Positions 7,673-16,531 of a stretch of DNA of 64,000 bases are shown piece after piece. The notes below the pieces were generated by a model that searched no databases, was not told the DNA's origin, and was given only the letters and a program-made list of their open reading frames with translations. Made by a program: the position numbers and the translations under genes. The DNA is from Nitrospira sp. (GTDB taxonomy: Bacteria; Nitrospirota; Nitrospiria; Nitrospirales; Nitrospiraceae): assembly GCA_016873495.1 (NCBI GenBank), contig VGXC01000001.1, positions 1 through 64,000 on the forward strand, written 5' to 3'. Each line of letters begins with the position of its first letter. The first letter of the stretch is position 1.

Positions 7673-8599
7673 TCACGGTCGTTTGAGCACGATATCCCGG
7701 GCCACGCGGCCGCGAGGGCCGAAGGGATCCAGTGGTTTGCCGTTGAGTGAGCCGCGGACGCCGCCGGCGTTGCCCAGAGTCAGGGTAAACCGGTCGGACG
7801 CCTTCCATTGCACCCGGTCGCCGGGGCGCATCAAGGCCTCGTGGGGGCTAGCCCCGTCTATTTGCACCACGACCCAACTGAGCTCCAGCGCCTCCAAATC
7901 CAGGACCAGCGCCCCCGATCGTGCCGGCTCAGTCTGGCCCGGCAATCCGGCCAGGGGCGAGGTCGGCACCGTCGGTAGGGACAACGACGCCTCCTGGGAC
8001 ACGGTCGGCGCGCCGAGCACGGGCGCCGCCTCCTGGGGCTTCGGCTCGGTCGCGGCAGGGGGCCCGGCCTCGGTCCGCTCCGGCCCCCGGCGAACCGGTG
8101 CGCTGTCGGAGGGCTTGCGCTCGGATTGGCCGCGGAGCGCGCCCGTCGCCGGCCCCGCAGGGCCCGCGGGGGCGGCAGGCGGTTCAGCCTCGACGGCCGG
8201 TCGGTGCCTGGTCATGGTGGACTGCTCGCGTCCGAGCAACAGGATCAGCGCCAGCACCGCCACGGCGGCGGCGGCAAAGATCACCTTGCGGTTCGCCTGC
8301 CGCTGACGCTCATCCGCCACCTGCCGCACCCGCAGCAGCTCGAGCTCCGACTGCTTGCTGTAGAAGGATCCCGCGGAATCGGCGAACCGCCGCATGGCCT
8401 CCTCCTCGTCCAGTCCCAGGGACCGGGCATAGGATCGGACGAACCCCTTGGCAAAGACCTGATCCGGCAACCGGGCATAATTGCCCTCTTCGAGCGCCAT
8501 CAGGAATTCAGGATGAATGCGGGTCTTCGAGGCGACATCGTCGAGCGTCAACCCCTTGGTTTCGCGAACTTGTCTGAAAAAATCCCCGATCGATTCCAT
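7673..8599 (-). CDS. rodZ: RodZ-like cell-shape protein
   Basis: A 308-residue bitopic inner-membrane protein. Residues 4-70 form a cytoplasmic HTH_25 domain (LTLDDVASKTRIHPEFLMAL, then FAKGFVRSYARSLGLDEEEA), residues 106-123 a single transmembrane helix, then a long Pro/Ala-rich periplasmic linker and a C-terminal DUF4115-type beta domain (about 225-305). RodZ links MreB filaments to the cell-wall elongation machinery. No mreB lies nearby. The stop codon is supplied by a two-unit CGCTTCA repeat. Confidence 0.82.
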   Translation of the reverse strand: MESIGDFFRQVRETKGLTLDDVASKTRIHPEFLMALEEGNYARLPDQVFAKGFVRSYARSLGLDEEEAMRRFADSAGSFYSKQSELELLRVRQVADERQRQANRKVIFAAAAVAVLALILLLGREQSTMTRHRPAVEAEPPAAPAGPAGPATGALRGQSERKPSDSAPVRRGPERTEAGPPAATEPKPQEAAPVLGAPTVSQEASLSLPTVPTSPLAGLPGQTEPARSGALVLDLEALELSWVVVQIDGASPHEALMRPGDRVQWKASDRFTLTLGNAGGVRGSLNGKPLDPFGPRGRVARDIVLKRP

Positions 8600-8615
8600 A
8601 TGACTCCGTCGTCGG

Positions 8616-9290
8616 CTATGGCCTGAGCCGCTCCAGTAATTGGTTCGCTTCGGCGGCGAACCGTCCGCCCTTATCCAACGTGGCCACGCGTAGCAACGAC
8701 TCGCGGGCCTTCATATCATAGCCGAGACGATAGTATGCCCGCCCCAATTCCAAATGCACCTGCGCCGTGGGGACGTTCGGAGGCGTCACCAGCAGGGCGT
8801 CTTCGAAGGCCTGCGCCGCCCCCGGCATATCGCCTTCATGGGCCAGGGCCAGTCCCAGATTGTACCAGGCCACGTCCGGCGTCGCGTACAAGGGATTGCT
8901 CAACGCGCGGCGATAGGCGCTGATCGCCTCCTGCCAGCGGTCCTGGCTGGCCAGGACCGTGCCTAGGTAGGTATAGGCCTCCGAGTTCTCCGGCGTGATC
9001 CGCAGCACCGTCCGGAACTCCTCCTCGGCCTGCGGATATTTCCGCTGTTCGGCGTAGATATGCCCGATGGAGTAATGTGCGTCCCGGTGCAGGGGATTTT
9101 CCTGGATCGCCTTTTGGAACGAGACAAACGCCTTCTGGCGATCGCTCTCCAGATTGGCTATCCCTTCTTTGTAATAGCCGTCGGCCCGCTTGACCGCTTC
9201 CTCCGAGCCGCAACCCAGCCATCCGCTCATCCAGCAGAGGAGGCAGGTCAGAAGGGTTCTGCATACACGCTGAAACAATGGCGCCCTCAC
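8616..9290 (-). CDS. TPR lipoprotein
   Basis: A 224-residue protein with a hydrophobic N-terminus ending at Cys27 (WLGC, a poor lipobox) and then at least four TPR units, for example DAHYSIGHIYAEQRKYPQAE and EAYTYLGTVLASQDRWQEAI. The GTG start overlaps the TGA of the upstream kinase gene (GTGA), so the two are coupled. It resembles PilW/PilF-type or NlpI-type periplasmic TPR proteins in layout, but nothing identifies a partner. rodZ follows 16 bp downstream, which makes an envelope role plausible. Confidence 0.75.
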   Translation of the reverse strand: MRAPLFQRVCRTLLTCLLCWMSGWLGCGSEEAVKRADGYYKEGIANLESDRQKAFVSFQKAIQENPLHRDAHYSIGHIYAEQRKYPQAEEEFRTVLRITPENSEAYTYLGTVLASQDRWQEAISAYRRALSNPLYATPDVAWYNLGLALAHEGDMPGAAQAFEDALLVTPPNVPTAQVHLELGRAYYRLGYDMKARESLLRVATLDKGGRFAAEANQLLERLRP

Positions 9291-10201
9291 GGCAGATCGT
9301 CAAAATGGGTGAGCCGCTTGAATTCCCGGAACCGGGCCTCGATCTCTTTGTAATCCAGCGCGCGCAATCGGTCAAGGCTGAAGGCCTCGACCGTAAAGGA
9401 AGCCATCACGCTGCCGAAGATAATCGCCTGCCGGATGGCGTCCTCGGACAAGTTGCCCGTCGCGGCCAGGTACCCCATGAAGCCTCCCGCAAACGTGTCC
9501 CCTGCCCCGGTCGGATCGCGGACCTGTTCGAGCGGATAGGCGGGGGCTCCGAACATCTGCTTTTGGTTGAAGCACAGGACCCCATACTCCCCCCGCTTGA
9601 TGATCAGGTGTTTGGGCCCCTTGGCCAGAATCTTTTGCGCCACTTGGACCAAATTCGGCGACTCGCCCAACGCCCTGGCCTCGCCGTCGTTGATCACCAG
9701 CACGTCCACCTGGGCCAACGTGCGCCAGAGCGCCTCCCGCTTGCCGTTGATCCAAAAATTCATCGTATCGCAGGCCACCAGTTTGGGCCGCGTGACCTGT
9801 TGCAGGACGTCCAACTGGAGTTCCGGGTCGATATTGCCGAGAAATAGCAAGTCCGGCGACCGGTACGCCTCAGGAATCTTGGGCCGGAACGTTTCGAAGA
9901 CGTTCAGCTTGGTGTCCAGCGTATGGGCTTCGTTCAGCTGATGCGTGTACTCGCCCTTCCAGCGAAAGGTCTGGCCCGGCCGCCGTTCCAATCCCGCCAG
10001 GTCGATGCCGCGGCTCTTGAGGAACTTCAGGTGGGCCTCCGGAAAATCCTCCCCCACCACGGCGATGAGATCCACGCCGGTGAAATAACTGGCCGCAGTC
10101 GCAAAATAGGTCGCCGACCCGCCCAACACCTCGGTGCCTTCGCCGAACGGAGTCCGGACCGTATCCAGCGCGACCGATCCGACGACCAACAGCTTGCCCA
10201 T
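9287..10201 (-). CDS. PfkB-family sugar/nucleoside kinase
   Basis: A 304-residue ribokinase-like enzyme. The N-terminus KLLVVGSVALDTV and GGSATYFATAASYF form the substrate side, and DPTGAGDTFAGGFMGYLA is the PfkB signature with the catalytic Asp and anion hole. The ATG at 10201 has AAAGGAGG 8 nt upstream and is preferred over the upstream in-frame start at 10228. It begins one base after the mtnP stop, so its substrate may be adenosine or a product of methylthioadenosine salvage; that is inference from context. Confidence 0.82.
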   Translation of the reverse strand: MGKLLVVGSVALDTVRTPFGEGTEVLGGSATYFATAASYFTGVDLIAVVGEDFPEAHLKFLKSRGIDLAGLERRPGQTFRWKGEYTHQLNEAHTLDTKLNVFETFRPKIPEAYRSPDLLFLGNIDPELQLDVLQQVTRPKLVACDTMNFWINGKREALWRTLAQVDVLVINDGEARALGESPNLVQVAQKILAKGPKHLIIKRGEYGVLCFNQKQMFGAPAYPLEQVRDPTGAGDTFAGGFMGYLAATGNLSEDAIRQAIIFGSVMASFTVEAFSLDRLRALDYKEIEARFREFKRLTHFDDLP

Positions 10202-10202
10202 C

Positions 10203-11105
10203 TCAGCGGCCTCCTTTCGCCGGCGCATAGCGCCGGGCCAGCAATACGCGCAGGCGCTTGCGCGCCTCCTTGGTGATCTTGTCCGGCGCCGTCAACACGG
10301 CGTATTCCAAGGCCGTCCCGCAAGCGCAGGTACGCGGCTCCTCGGCAACCGGCAGCGTGGCGCGCAGGATGCGCTTGGCCATCGCCACGTTCTTGTGGAG
10401 GGTCGCCAGGATCGCCTCGACCGTCACGGATTCCTCGCTGGAATGCCAGCAATCATAGTCGGTCGGCAGCGCCAGCGTGGCGTAGCAGATCTCGGCTTCC
10501 CGGGCCAGCTTGGCTTCGGGCAAGTTGGTCATCCCGATCACGTCCACGCCCCACTGCCGGTAGAGGAAGGACTCGCCTCGCGTGGAAAACTGGGGCCCTT
10601 CGATGCAGAGATAGGTCCCCCCGCGGTGCACGGCGGCGCCGGCCCCGTGGGCGGCCTCGGCCAGCGCGCCCGAGAGATGCAGGCAGATCGGATCGGCGAA
10701 GGCCACGTGGGCCACGATGCCCCGATCGAAAAAGGTGCCGATGCGGCGTTTCGTGAAGTCGATGAACTGATCCGGCAGCAGCACGTCGCCCGGCCGCACC
10801 GATTCCTTCATGCTCCCCACCGCGCTGACAGCGATCACCCGGGTGACCCCCAGCGACTTCATGGCATAGATGTTGGCACGGTAGTTGATCTCGCTCGGGC
10901 TGATACGGTGCCCCCGTCCATGGCGGGAGAGAAAGGCCACGGAGCGCCCGTCGATCCGGCCGATGATGATGGCGTCGGAGGGCTTGCCGAACGGCGTTTT
11001 GACCTTCACCTCGCGTACTTGCTCCAACCCGTCCATTTCGTACAGCCCGCTGCCGCCGATAATGCCGATGCTCGCTCTCGCTTGTGCTGCCTGCTTGCGT
11101 GCCAC
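10203..11105 (-). CDS. mtnP: S-methyl-5'-thioadenosine phosphorylase
   Basis: A 300-residue cytoplasmic enzyme that cleaves methylthioadenosine with phosphate to adenine and 5-methylthioribose 1-phosphate (methionine/polyamine salvage). Key signs are IGIIGGSGLYEM at the N-terminus, SRHGRGHRISPSEINYRANI, the family signature MTNLPEAKLAREAEICYA, and TDYDCWH with the Asp residues that recognise the adenine amino group. The C-terminal 20 residues are Lys/Arg-rich. It lies directly downstream of miaA, whose prenylation and methylthiolation pathway also draws on SAM; that link is only suggestive. Confidence 0.92.
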   Translation of the reverse strand: MARKQAAQARASIGIIGGSGLYEMDGLEQVREVKVKTPFGKPSDAIIIGRIDGRSVAFLSRHGRGHRISPSEINYRANIYAMKSLGVTRVIAVSAVGSMKESVRPGDVLLPDQFIDFTKRRIGTFFDRGIVAHVAFADPICLHLSGALAEAAHGAGAAVHRGGTYLCIEGPQFSTRGESFLYRQWGVDVIGMTNLPEAKLAREAEICYATLALPTDYDCWHSSEESVTVEAILATLHKNVAMAKRILRATLPVAEEPRTCACGTALEYAVLTAPDKITKEARKRLRVLLARRYAPAKGGR

Positions 11106-11119
11106 TCTGTGCTCTCCTC

Positions 11120-12151
11120 CTAGGTTGCCGCGACCGTATTGTGGGCCTCTTTGCTCGTGACCGCGGGCGGGTCGGCCAGGAACCGGTGGACCAACTCGAC
11201 GATGCGGGCCGTCACGTCTTCGAACGTATCCCGTTCGTCGATCCTCAACCAGATCAGCCCCGGCTCTTTGCGGAACCAGGTCAGTTGCCGTTTGGCGAAA
11301 TGGCGTGTGTCCCGCTTGAGCAGGCGCACCGCCTCGTCATAGGGATATTCGCCGGCCAGATTTCCGGCCATCTGCCGGTACCCCAGGCCCTTCATAGACC
11401 CGAGCTGCCGGTCATACCCCTTAGCCAGGAGGCCACGTGTTTCCTCCAGCAGCCCCTTGGCCAATTGCTCATCCACCCTGGCGTCAATCCTTCGATAGAG
11501 CGCTTCTCGGTCCCGCATCAGGCCGATCACAAGCGTCGAGAACGGCGACTCGCCGAAAGCATGCTCGTGAATGGCCTCGGAGAGCGGACGTCCGGACAAC
11601 CGGTAGACCTCCAGCGCCCGGATGATCTTCACCTGATCGTGCGGATGCAGCCGCTTCGCCGAGGCCGGGTCCACGCGGGACAGTTCCTCGTAGAGCGCCC
11701 CGATCCCCCGATCGAGCGCCTCGGCATCCAGCCTGCCCCGCAAAGCCCAATCGGCCGCCGGTCCGTCCCACAGACCCCGCAGCAGCGCGCGCACATAGAG
11801 ACCGGTGCCACCGACGAGCAAAGGGAGCTTCCCCACACTATGCAGACGCCTGATTTCCTCCAGCGCGTGCCGGCGATAGAGACCCACGTTGAACGGCTGG
11901 TCCGGCTCGACCAAATCGATCAGCCGGTGCGGCACCCCCTGCCGCTCCGCCACCGTCGGTTTGTCCATCCCGATATCCATACCGCGAAAGACCTGGCGCG
12001 AATCGGCCGTGAGGACCTCGGTGTCCAATGCCTTGGCCAACAGAATTCCGACCCGGCTCTTGCCCACAGCGGTCGGCCCGACCAGGGCGACGAGAGGCTT
12101 TGCCTTCAGAGAAGACTCAATGTTCAATGGTGGATGTTGAATGGAAGTCAT
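11120..12151 (-). CDS. miaA: tRNA dimethylallyltransferase
   Basis: A 343-residue enzyme that transfers dimethylallyl from DMAPP to N6 of A37 in tRNAs reading UNN codons. The P-loop VGPTAVGKS lies near residue 25, DSRQVFRGMDIGMDKPT is the tRNA/DMAPP-binding signature, and HDQVKIIRALEVYRLSG and RQLTWFRKE follow. The start at 12151 adds about 18 residues that contain microrepeat-derived sequence, so the true start could be a little further in. It lies between mutL and mtnP; the miaA-mutL pairing is common in bacteria. Confidence 0.93.
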   Translation of the reverse strand: MTSIQHPPLNIESSLKAKPLVALVGPTAVGKSRVGILLAKALDTEVLTADSRQVFRGMDIGMDKPTVAERQGVPHRLIDLVEPDQPFNVGLYRRHALEEIRRLHSVGKLPLLVGGTGLYVRALLRGLWDGPAADWALRGRLDAEALDRGIGALYEELSRVDPASAKRLHPHDQVKIIRALEVYRLSGRPLSEAIHEHAFGESPFSTLVIGLMRDREALYRRIDARVDEQLAKGLLEETRGLLAKGYDRQLGSMKGLGYRQMAGNLAGEYPYDEAVRLLKRDTRHFAKRQLTWFRKEPGLIWLRIDERDTFEDVTARIVELVHRFLADPPAVTSKEAHNTVAAT

Positions 12152-12200
12152 AGCCTGTTTTCAATTGAAAATTAACAATTCAACATTGAGAATTGTCTCG

Positions 12201-14036
12201 TTAGGCGCGGCCAAAGATTTTACCCAACTCCTCTGCAGGTAACCGGAGCGCCACCCGTCGCCCGTGCGGGCAGGTCATCGGCAACCCCTCGCGCACCCAG
12301 TCTTCGATCAGCTGTTTGCTCTCGGACAATGCCATCGCCCGGCCGGCCCGCACCGCGCTGTGACAGGCCAGCGTCGCCAGGATGGGCCGCACTTTGGCCT
12401 CCAGCGACAAGGCGGCGTTCCATTCCGACAGGTCCTCGACCAAGTCCTGCACGAGCGCTACGTAGTCCAAATGCGCCAGCTGGGCCGGGACCGATCGCAC
12501 CACGAAGGCTCCGGCCCCGAAGGGCTCGATGGAAAGCCCTAACTTGTCCAAATCCGGCAGGTGGCGCGTGAGCAGCGTGGCGCCCTGAAGCGGCACCTCG
12601 ATCGGCTCCGAAATGAGCAAGGGCTGGGACGGCACGCGCTGTTCCAGCCAGGCGCGCCACAAACGTTCGAATAATACCCGCTCATGCGCCGTATGCTGAT
12701 CGATCACCTGCAGCTCCGTGCCGACCTGGGCGACCAAATAAGTTCGGCCGACCTGGCCCAGCGGAATGACCTCGCTCGCCGCCTCGAGCCGATAGCCGGG
12801 CGAGGCCTCCCCGATGCCCGGGACAGCCAGTTGCTCGGCTCCCGACAAGAAAGGGGCGACATTCTGTCCGGCTGGGTTCGCCCGGCCTGCCTCCGTCTGC
12901 AGACCATCCCTTCGCCTGAACAGGGACGGCTGAGTCTGCCACCCGGCGGACGTTCCAGGCCAGCCGGCATATCCGCCCGCGGCCCGGTCGGTCGTCTGCT
13001 GGGACTGCCCGTCAAGCTGGATGCCCTGCGGACTGCCGCCTAGAGCCGTCCGGACCGCACGCCGAACTGTTTGATGGACCAGGTCTTGATCGGCAAACCG
13101 CACCTCGCGCTTTGCCGGATGCACGTTCACATCCACCCGCGCCGGCTCCACCTCCAGGAACAAGACATATTGAGGATATCGGCCCTTGGCCAGGAAGGAG
13201 CCATACCCCTCGGCAATCGCATGGGCCATGGTCGGACTCTTGACGGCGCGCCGATTGACGAACAGCTCCTGCGGGGTGCGTCCGGCGCGCGCCTGAGCTC
13301 CGTGCACGGTCACGCCGGTCAGGCGCAGGCCGGGCCCCTCGCCCCGCACGTCCACCACCTGCTCCAGCCAGCGCTGACCGTAGAGTTGCAGCAGCCTGTC
13401 GCGCAGGGAGGAAGCGGCCGGATAGTCCAGCACCTCCTGCCCGTTGTGGAGTAACCGGAATCGAACCTTCGGCCAGGCCAACGCCGCTTGTTGTATCACC
13501 TGGCAGATGTGCGAGAACTCCGTCGGCGTAGCCTTCAAGAACTTTTTTCTTGCCGGCGTGTTGAAAAACAGATCTGCCGCCTCGATTTGGGTGCCGGGGG
13601 ACGCGGCCACCTCTTCCCGCTGCTCCGTTACCCCGCCCGTGAGGACCAATCTGGTGCCGACCGGCTCATCCCGCCGAGCCGTGATCAACGTCAGCCGGGA
13701 CACGGAGGCGATGCTGGGCAAGGCCTCTCCCCGAAACCCCAGGGTGTGGATGGACCAGAGATCTTGCTCCGAGCGAACCTTGCTGGTCGCATGGCGTTCA
13801 AGAGCCAGCGGAGCGTCCTCCTGGCCCATTCCCTCCCCGTCGTCGGTCACCTTGATCAGCGCACGCCCGCCGTCCCGCACCTCCACCGTAATTTTCGTCG
13901 CGCCGGCATCCAGGCTATTATCCACCAACTCCCGCACGACGGAGGCCGGCCGTTCCACCACTTCGCCGGCAGCGATCTTGCTGACCACGTCGCCGGGCAG
14001 CACCTGGATCTTGCCGGTGCGGCTCGCGAGATTCAC
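12201..14036 (-). CDS. mutL: DNA mismatch repair protein MutL (endonuclease-type)
   Basis: A 611-residue GHKL ATPase. N-terminal motifs: VSKIAAGEVVERPASVVREL, DDGEGM and GFRGEALPSI. After a Gln/Gly-rich linker the C-terminal domain carries DQHTAHERVLFE, a close match to the DQHA(X)2E(X)4E nicking-endonuclease motif, plus ACHSAVRAG and CPHGRR for metal binding, so it should nick DNA itself (a MutH-independent type). The GTG at 14036 is preferred over the upstream start at 14111 because AGAGGAGG lies 8 nt before it and the conserved domain begins there. Confidence 0.94.
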   Translation of the reverse strand: MNLASRTGKIQVLPGDVVSKIAAGEVVERPASVVRELVDNSLDAGATKITVEVRDGGRALIKVTDDGEGMGQEDAPLALERHATSKVRSEQDLWSIHTLGFRGEALPSIASVSRLTLITARRDEPVGTRLVLTGGVTEQREEVAASPGTQIEAADLFFNTPARKKFLKATPTEFSHICQVIQQAALAWPKVRFRLLHNGQEVLDYPAASSLRDRLLQLYGQRWLEQVVDVRGEGPGLRLTGVTVHGAQARAGRTPQELFVNRRAVKSPTMAHAIAEGYGSFLAKGRYPQYVLFLEVEPARVDVNVHPAKREVRFADQDLVHQTVRRAVRTALGGSPQGIQLDGQSQQTTDRAAGGYAGWPGTSAGWQTQPSLFRRRDGLQTEAGRANPAGQNVAPFLSGAEQLAVPGIGEASPGYRLEAASEVIPLGQVGRTYLVAQVGTELQVIDQHTAHERVLFERLWRAWLEQRVPSQPLLISEPIEVPLQGATLLTRHLPDLDKLGLSIEPFGAGAFVVRSVPAQLAHLDYVALVQDLVEDLSEWNAALSLEAKVRPILATLACHSAVRAGRAMALSESKQLIEDWVREGLPMTCPHGRRVALRLPAEELGKIFGRA

Positions 14037-14142
14037 CGGTTCCGCCTCCTCTGACTGCCAAAATCGCGGCAGTCGGCGGACGCACGGCTTGCAGCGCGAG
14101 CCGGACGGCACCGCGGCGGCGGGATGGACTGTAGGGGGCGAA

Positions 14143-14982
14143 TCATCGGATTTCGGCCAGTTTGTTCTTGGCCAGCTTGGCTTCGTTGGAGGTTGAAAAT
14201 TCTTCCAGCACCCGCTTCAGGTAACTGCGCGCCTTCAAAGGATCGCCGGTCTCCGCCGACGAGAGCCCCAGCTTGAACAGCGCGGGAGGCACTTTTTCGC
14301 TCTTCGGATATTCCTGGACGACTAGGTCGAAGGCTTGCATCGCACGCGGGTAGTCTTTCAGGCTGTAGTACGATTCACCGATGAAATAATGGGCATCGGG
14401 TGTTTTCGATGTCGAGGGAAAATCTTTCAAGAACCGCTCGAAGCCCCGGATGGCCAACTCATACCGCCCGTTGAGATAGTCGTTCTGCGCCAAATTGAAC
14501 GCGCTGGTGGGTGATATGTCCGGGGTGCCCGGCAAAACCGCCGGCGCCTCCGGCAACTTGGCCGGCTTGGACTGTCTGGACGGTTCGCCGGACGGCGCAG
14601 CGGGCATGACATCCGGCTTGGCCGGGGCCGGTGCGGCGTACTGGCCGTCTTGCAGCCGGGCGACCCGGCGGTCCAGGTCGTTCAACCGGTCCGTCAGTTC
14701 TTCCAGCTGCTGCCGGAGCGCCTCTACGTCCTTCGGCAGCCCCTTGACCGCCTGGTCCGCCGATGGAGTCTTGCCGCCTTTCGCCTCCAGAGCCTGGAGC
14801 CGTTTCTGGATCTCTTCGTCGCGTTGCCGGTCCTGCTCTTGCAATTTGGCGACGGCCCGGACCTGCTCCTGGGTCTTCACGAAGTCGGCATGGCTGGCAC
14901 AGCCGGCGAGGAGGATTCCGCCCCAGGCCATGACGGCCAGAAATCTCATGGCTTGTCCGGACGGCACATGACACATTCGCAT
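14143..14982 (-). CDS. cpoB: Tol-Pal cell division coordinator CpoB/YbgF
   Basis: A 279-residue periplasmic lipoprotein. The signal sequence ends in LLAGC, a coiled coil (about 35-110) follows, then a Pro/Ala linker and a C-terminal TPR region (about 160-275: FNLAQNDYLNGRYELAIRGF, DAHYFIGESYYSLKDYPRAM). CpoB couples Tol-Pal constriction with PBP1B-dependent wall synthesis. The start at 14982 lies 5 nt after the previous stop; an internal ATG at 14949 would give a more compact signal peptide. This is the last tol-pal gene before mutL. Confidence 0.88.
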   Translation of the reverse strand: MRMCHVPSGQAMRFLAVMAWGGILLAGCASHADFVKTQEQVRAVAKLQEQDRQRDEEIQKRLQALEAKGGKTPSADQAVKGLPKDVEALRQQLEELTDRLNDLDRRVARLQDGQYAAPAPAKPDVMPAAPSGEPSRQSKPAKLPEAPAVLPGTPDISPTSAFNLAQNDYLNGRYELAIRGFERFLKDFPSTSKTPDAHYFIGESYYSLKDYPRAMQAFDLVVQEYPKSEKVPPALFKLGLSSAETGDPLKARSYLKRVLEEFSTSNEAKLAKNKLAEIR

Positions 14983-14986
14983 AATG

Positions 14987-16489
14987 TTATCGGCCTTGGT
15001 TGAGTTGGACTAACCGTTCGCGGGCCTTGCCCGCTTCAGGACTCTTGGGAAACACCTCGACCACTTGCGTCAATGCCACCGACGCTTTCTTGCGATCCTT
15101 GAGCGCGAGGTAGGCCAACCCCTTCTTGAACAGCGCGGCGGGCACTTTCTCGCTGGCCGGATCGATGGCTTTCACTTGTTCATAGGCGGCAATGGCCCGG
15201 ACGTATTCATTCTTGCCGAAGTAACATTCTCCGATCCAGTATTGGGCGTTCGGCGCCAACTTGTTCGTCGGGTACTGGGTCAGAAATTCCGAAAACTGTT
15301 CCAGTGCCCCGTCAAAATCTTTTTGCTTGAACCGCTGGAACGACCGGTCATAGGCCGCTTTGGCACCGCCGGTCCGGTCTCCGTCACTTGTCGGAGACGC
15401 CTCGCCGGACGGCGATCCGGCGACCGATTCAGCGCTGTCTTCGGCTGCAGCCGAAGTTGCCGCCGCCCCGGCATTGGCCGGTTCGTCAGCCGATGCAACT
15501 TGCGCGGGTTGCGATGCCCCTGCGTCCGCCTCGGACATCACCGGGGCCGGCTGAGGCTCGGATTTGGGTTCCGCACCAACGGGAGCCTGGCCGGTCGCCG
15601 GGTGACTTGCCTTGCCGTCCGGTTTCGCCTTGACGCTTTTCCCTTGGAGTCTGGCAAGCGACTTGGCCATGTCGTTCAAGCGGCGATCCTGCGCCTCTTC
15701 CTGCGCCACGAATTTGGCGCCGACCGCCTCCAGCGTTTTGGCCACGGTGCCCACGCTCTTGGTCACCTTGTCCAAATGGTCGTTCGTGGCCTTGGCATCG
15801 GCTTGGAGCCTGGCCGACAGGTCGTTGGTCCGTTGCTCCTGGTGGACCAGCTTGTCGCCCAATCCTGACAGTGCCTGTCGAAAATCGGTCAAGGCCCGGT
15901 TCAACTGAGTGATCTGCTCGCTCAGCGCGCGGGCCTGCGCCTGCGCCTGCGCTGCCGCCTTGTCGTGCTCTTCCAGCCGCCCATCGACCGTCTTGGCCAT
16001 GGCAGCCAGCGCCACCGTTTGATCGTGCACGGTCTTTTCCAACGCAGCGGCGCGATTCTCCGATTCGGCGTCGCGTTTTTCCAATTCGGCGGTTCGTTTG
16101 GCGATCAATTGCTCGATCTTGGCGGCCCGGTCTTCTACCCGCGCTTCCAGAGCTTTGACTTTGTGATCGTTCTCGTCGATCTTGCCCTGGATTTTCGGCT
16201 GATCCTCCTCGCGGATTTCACGGATCGCGCTGAGGGCCCTCGCCCGGGCCTCATTGATAAGGGTGCCAGCCTGGGCGATCTGCTCGTCGAGCTTCTTGAT
16301 CGCCGCCTCGATGTCTTTTTCTCGCTGATCCAGCCGAGAAATCTTCTTGTCCAAGTCCTGGCTGACCTGGAGCAGCTCGGCCTTCTGCGCGAGGCAGCCG
16401 GTCAGCAACAAGCACAGGCCGGCGCAGGCCACAGCGGCCCTGCCCGCCCGACCAGACCGGAACCGTCTGCTCTGGACCGGTTTCCTCAC
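14987..16489 (-). CDS. Second CpoB/YbgF-like lipoprotein with a long coiled coil
   Basis: A 500-residue paralogue of the next gene. The lipobox LLTGC ends the signal peptide, then come about 250 residues of heptad-rich coiled coil (for example EARVEDRAAKIEQLIAKRTA), a low-complexity Ala/Pro/Ser linker (about 295-385) and a YbgF-type TPR domain (about 385-495: YDRSFQRFKQKDFDGALEQF, NAQYWIGECYFGKNEYVRAI). The coil is several times longer than in ordinary CpoB and could span much of the periplasm. The start codon is GTG with no strong ribosome site, so the exact N-terminus is uncertain. Confidence 0.82.
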   Translation of the reverse strand: MRKPVQSRRFRSGRAGRAAVACAGLCLLLTGCLAQKAELLQVSQDLDKKISRLDQREKDIEAAIKKLDEQIAQAGTLINEARARALSAIREIREEDQPKIQGKIDENDHKVKALEARVEDRAAKIEQLIAKRTAELEKRDAESENRAAALEKTVHDQTVALAAMAKTVDGRLEEHDKAAAQAQAQARALSEQITQLNRALTDFRQALSGLGDKLVHQEQRTNDLSARLQADAKATNDHLDKVTKSVGTVAKTLEAVGAKFVAQEEAQDRRLNDMAKSLARLQGKSVKAKPDGKASHPATGQAPVGAEPKSEPQPAPVMSEADAGASQPAQVASADEPANAGAAATSAAAEDSAESVAGSPSGEASPTSDGDRTGGAKAAYDRSFQRFKQKDFDGALEQFSEFLTQYPTNKLAPNAQYWIGECYFGKNEYVRAIAAYEQVKAIDPASEKVPAALFKKGLAYLALKDRKKASVALTQVVEVFPKSPEAGKARERLVQLNQGR

Positions 16490-16531
16490 CGCCGGACCCC
16501 AGCCGCGCGTGGCGCGGACTGGGCGCGCCGA

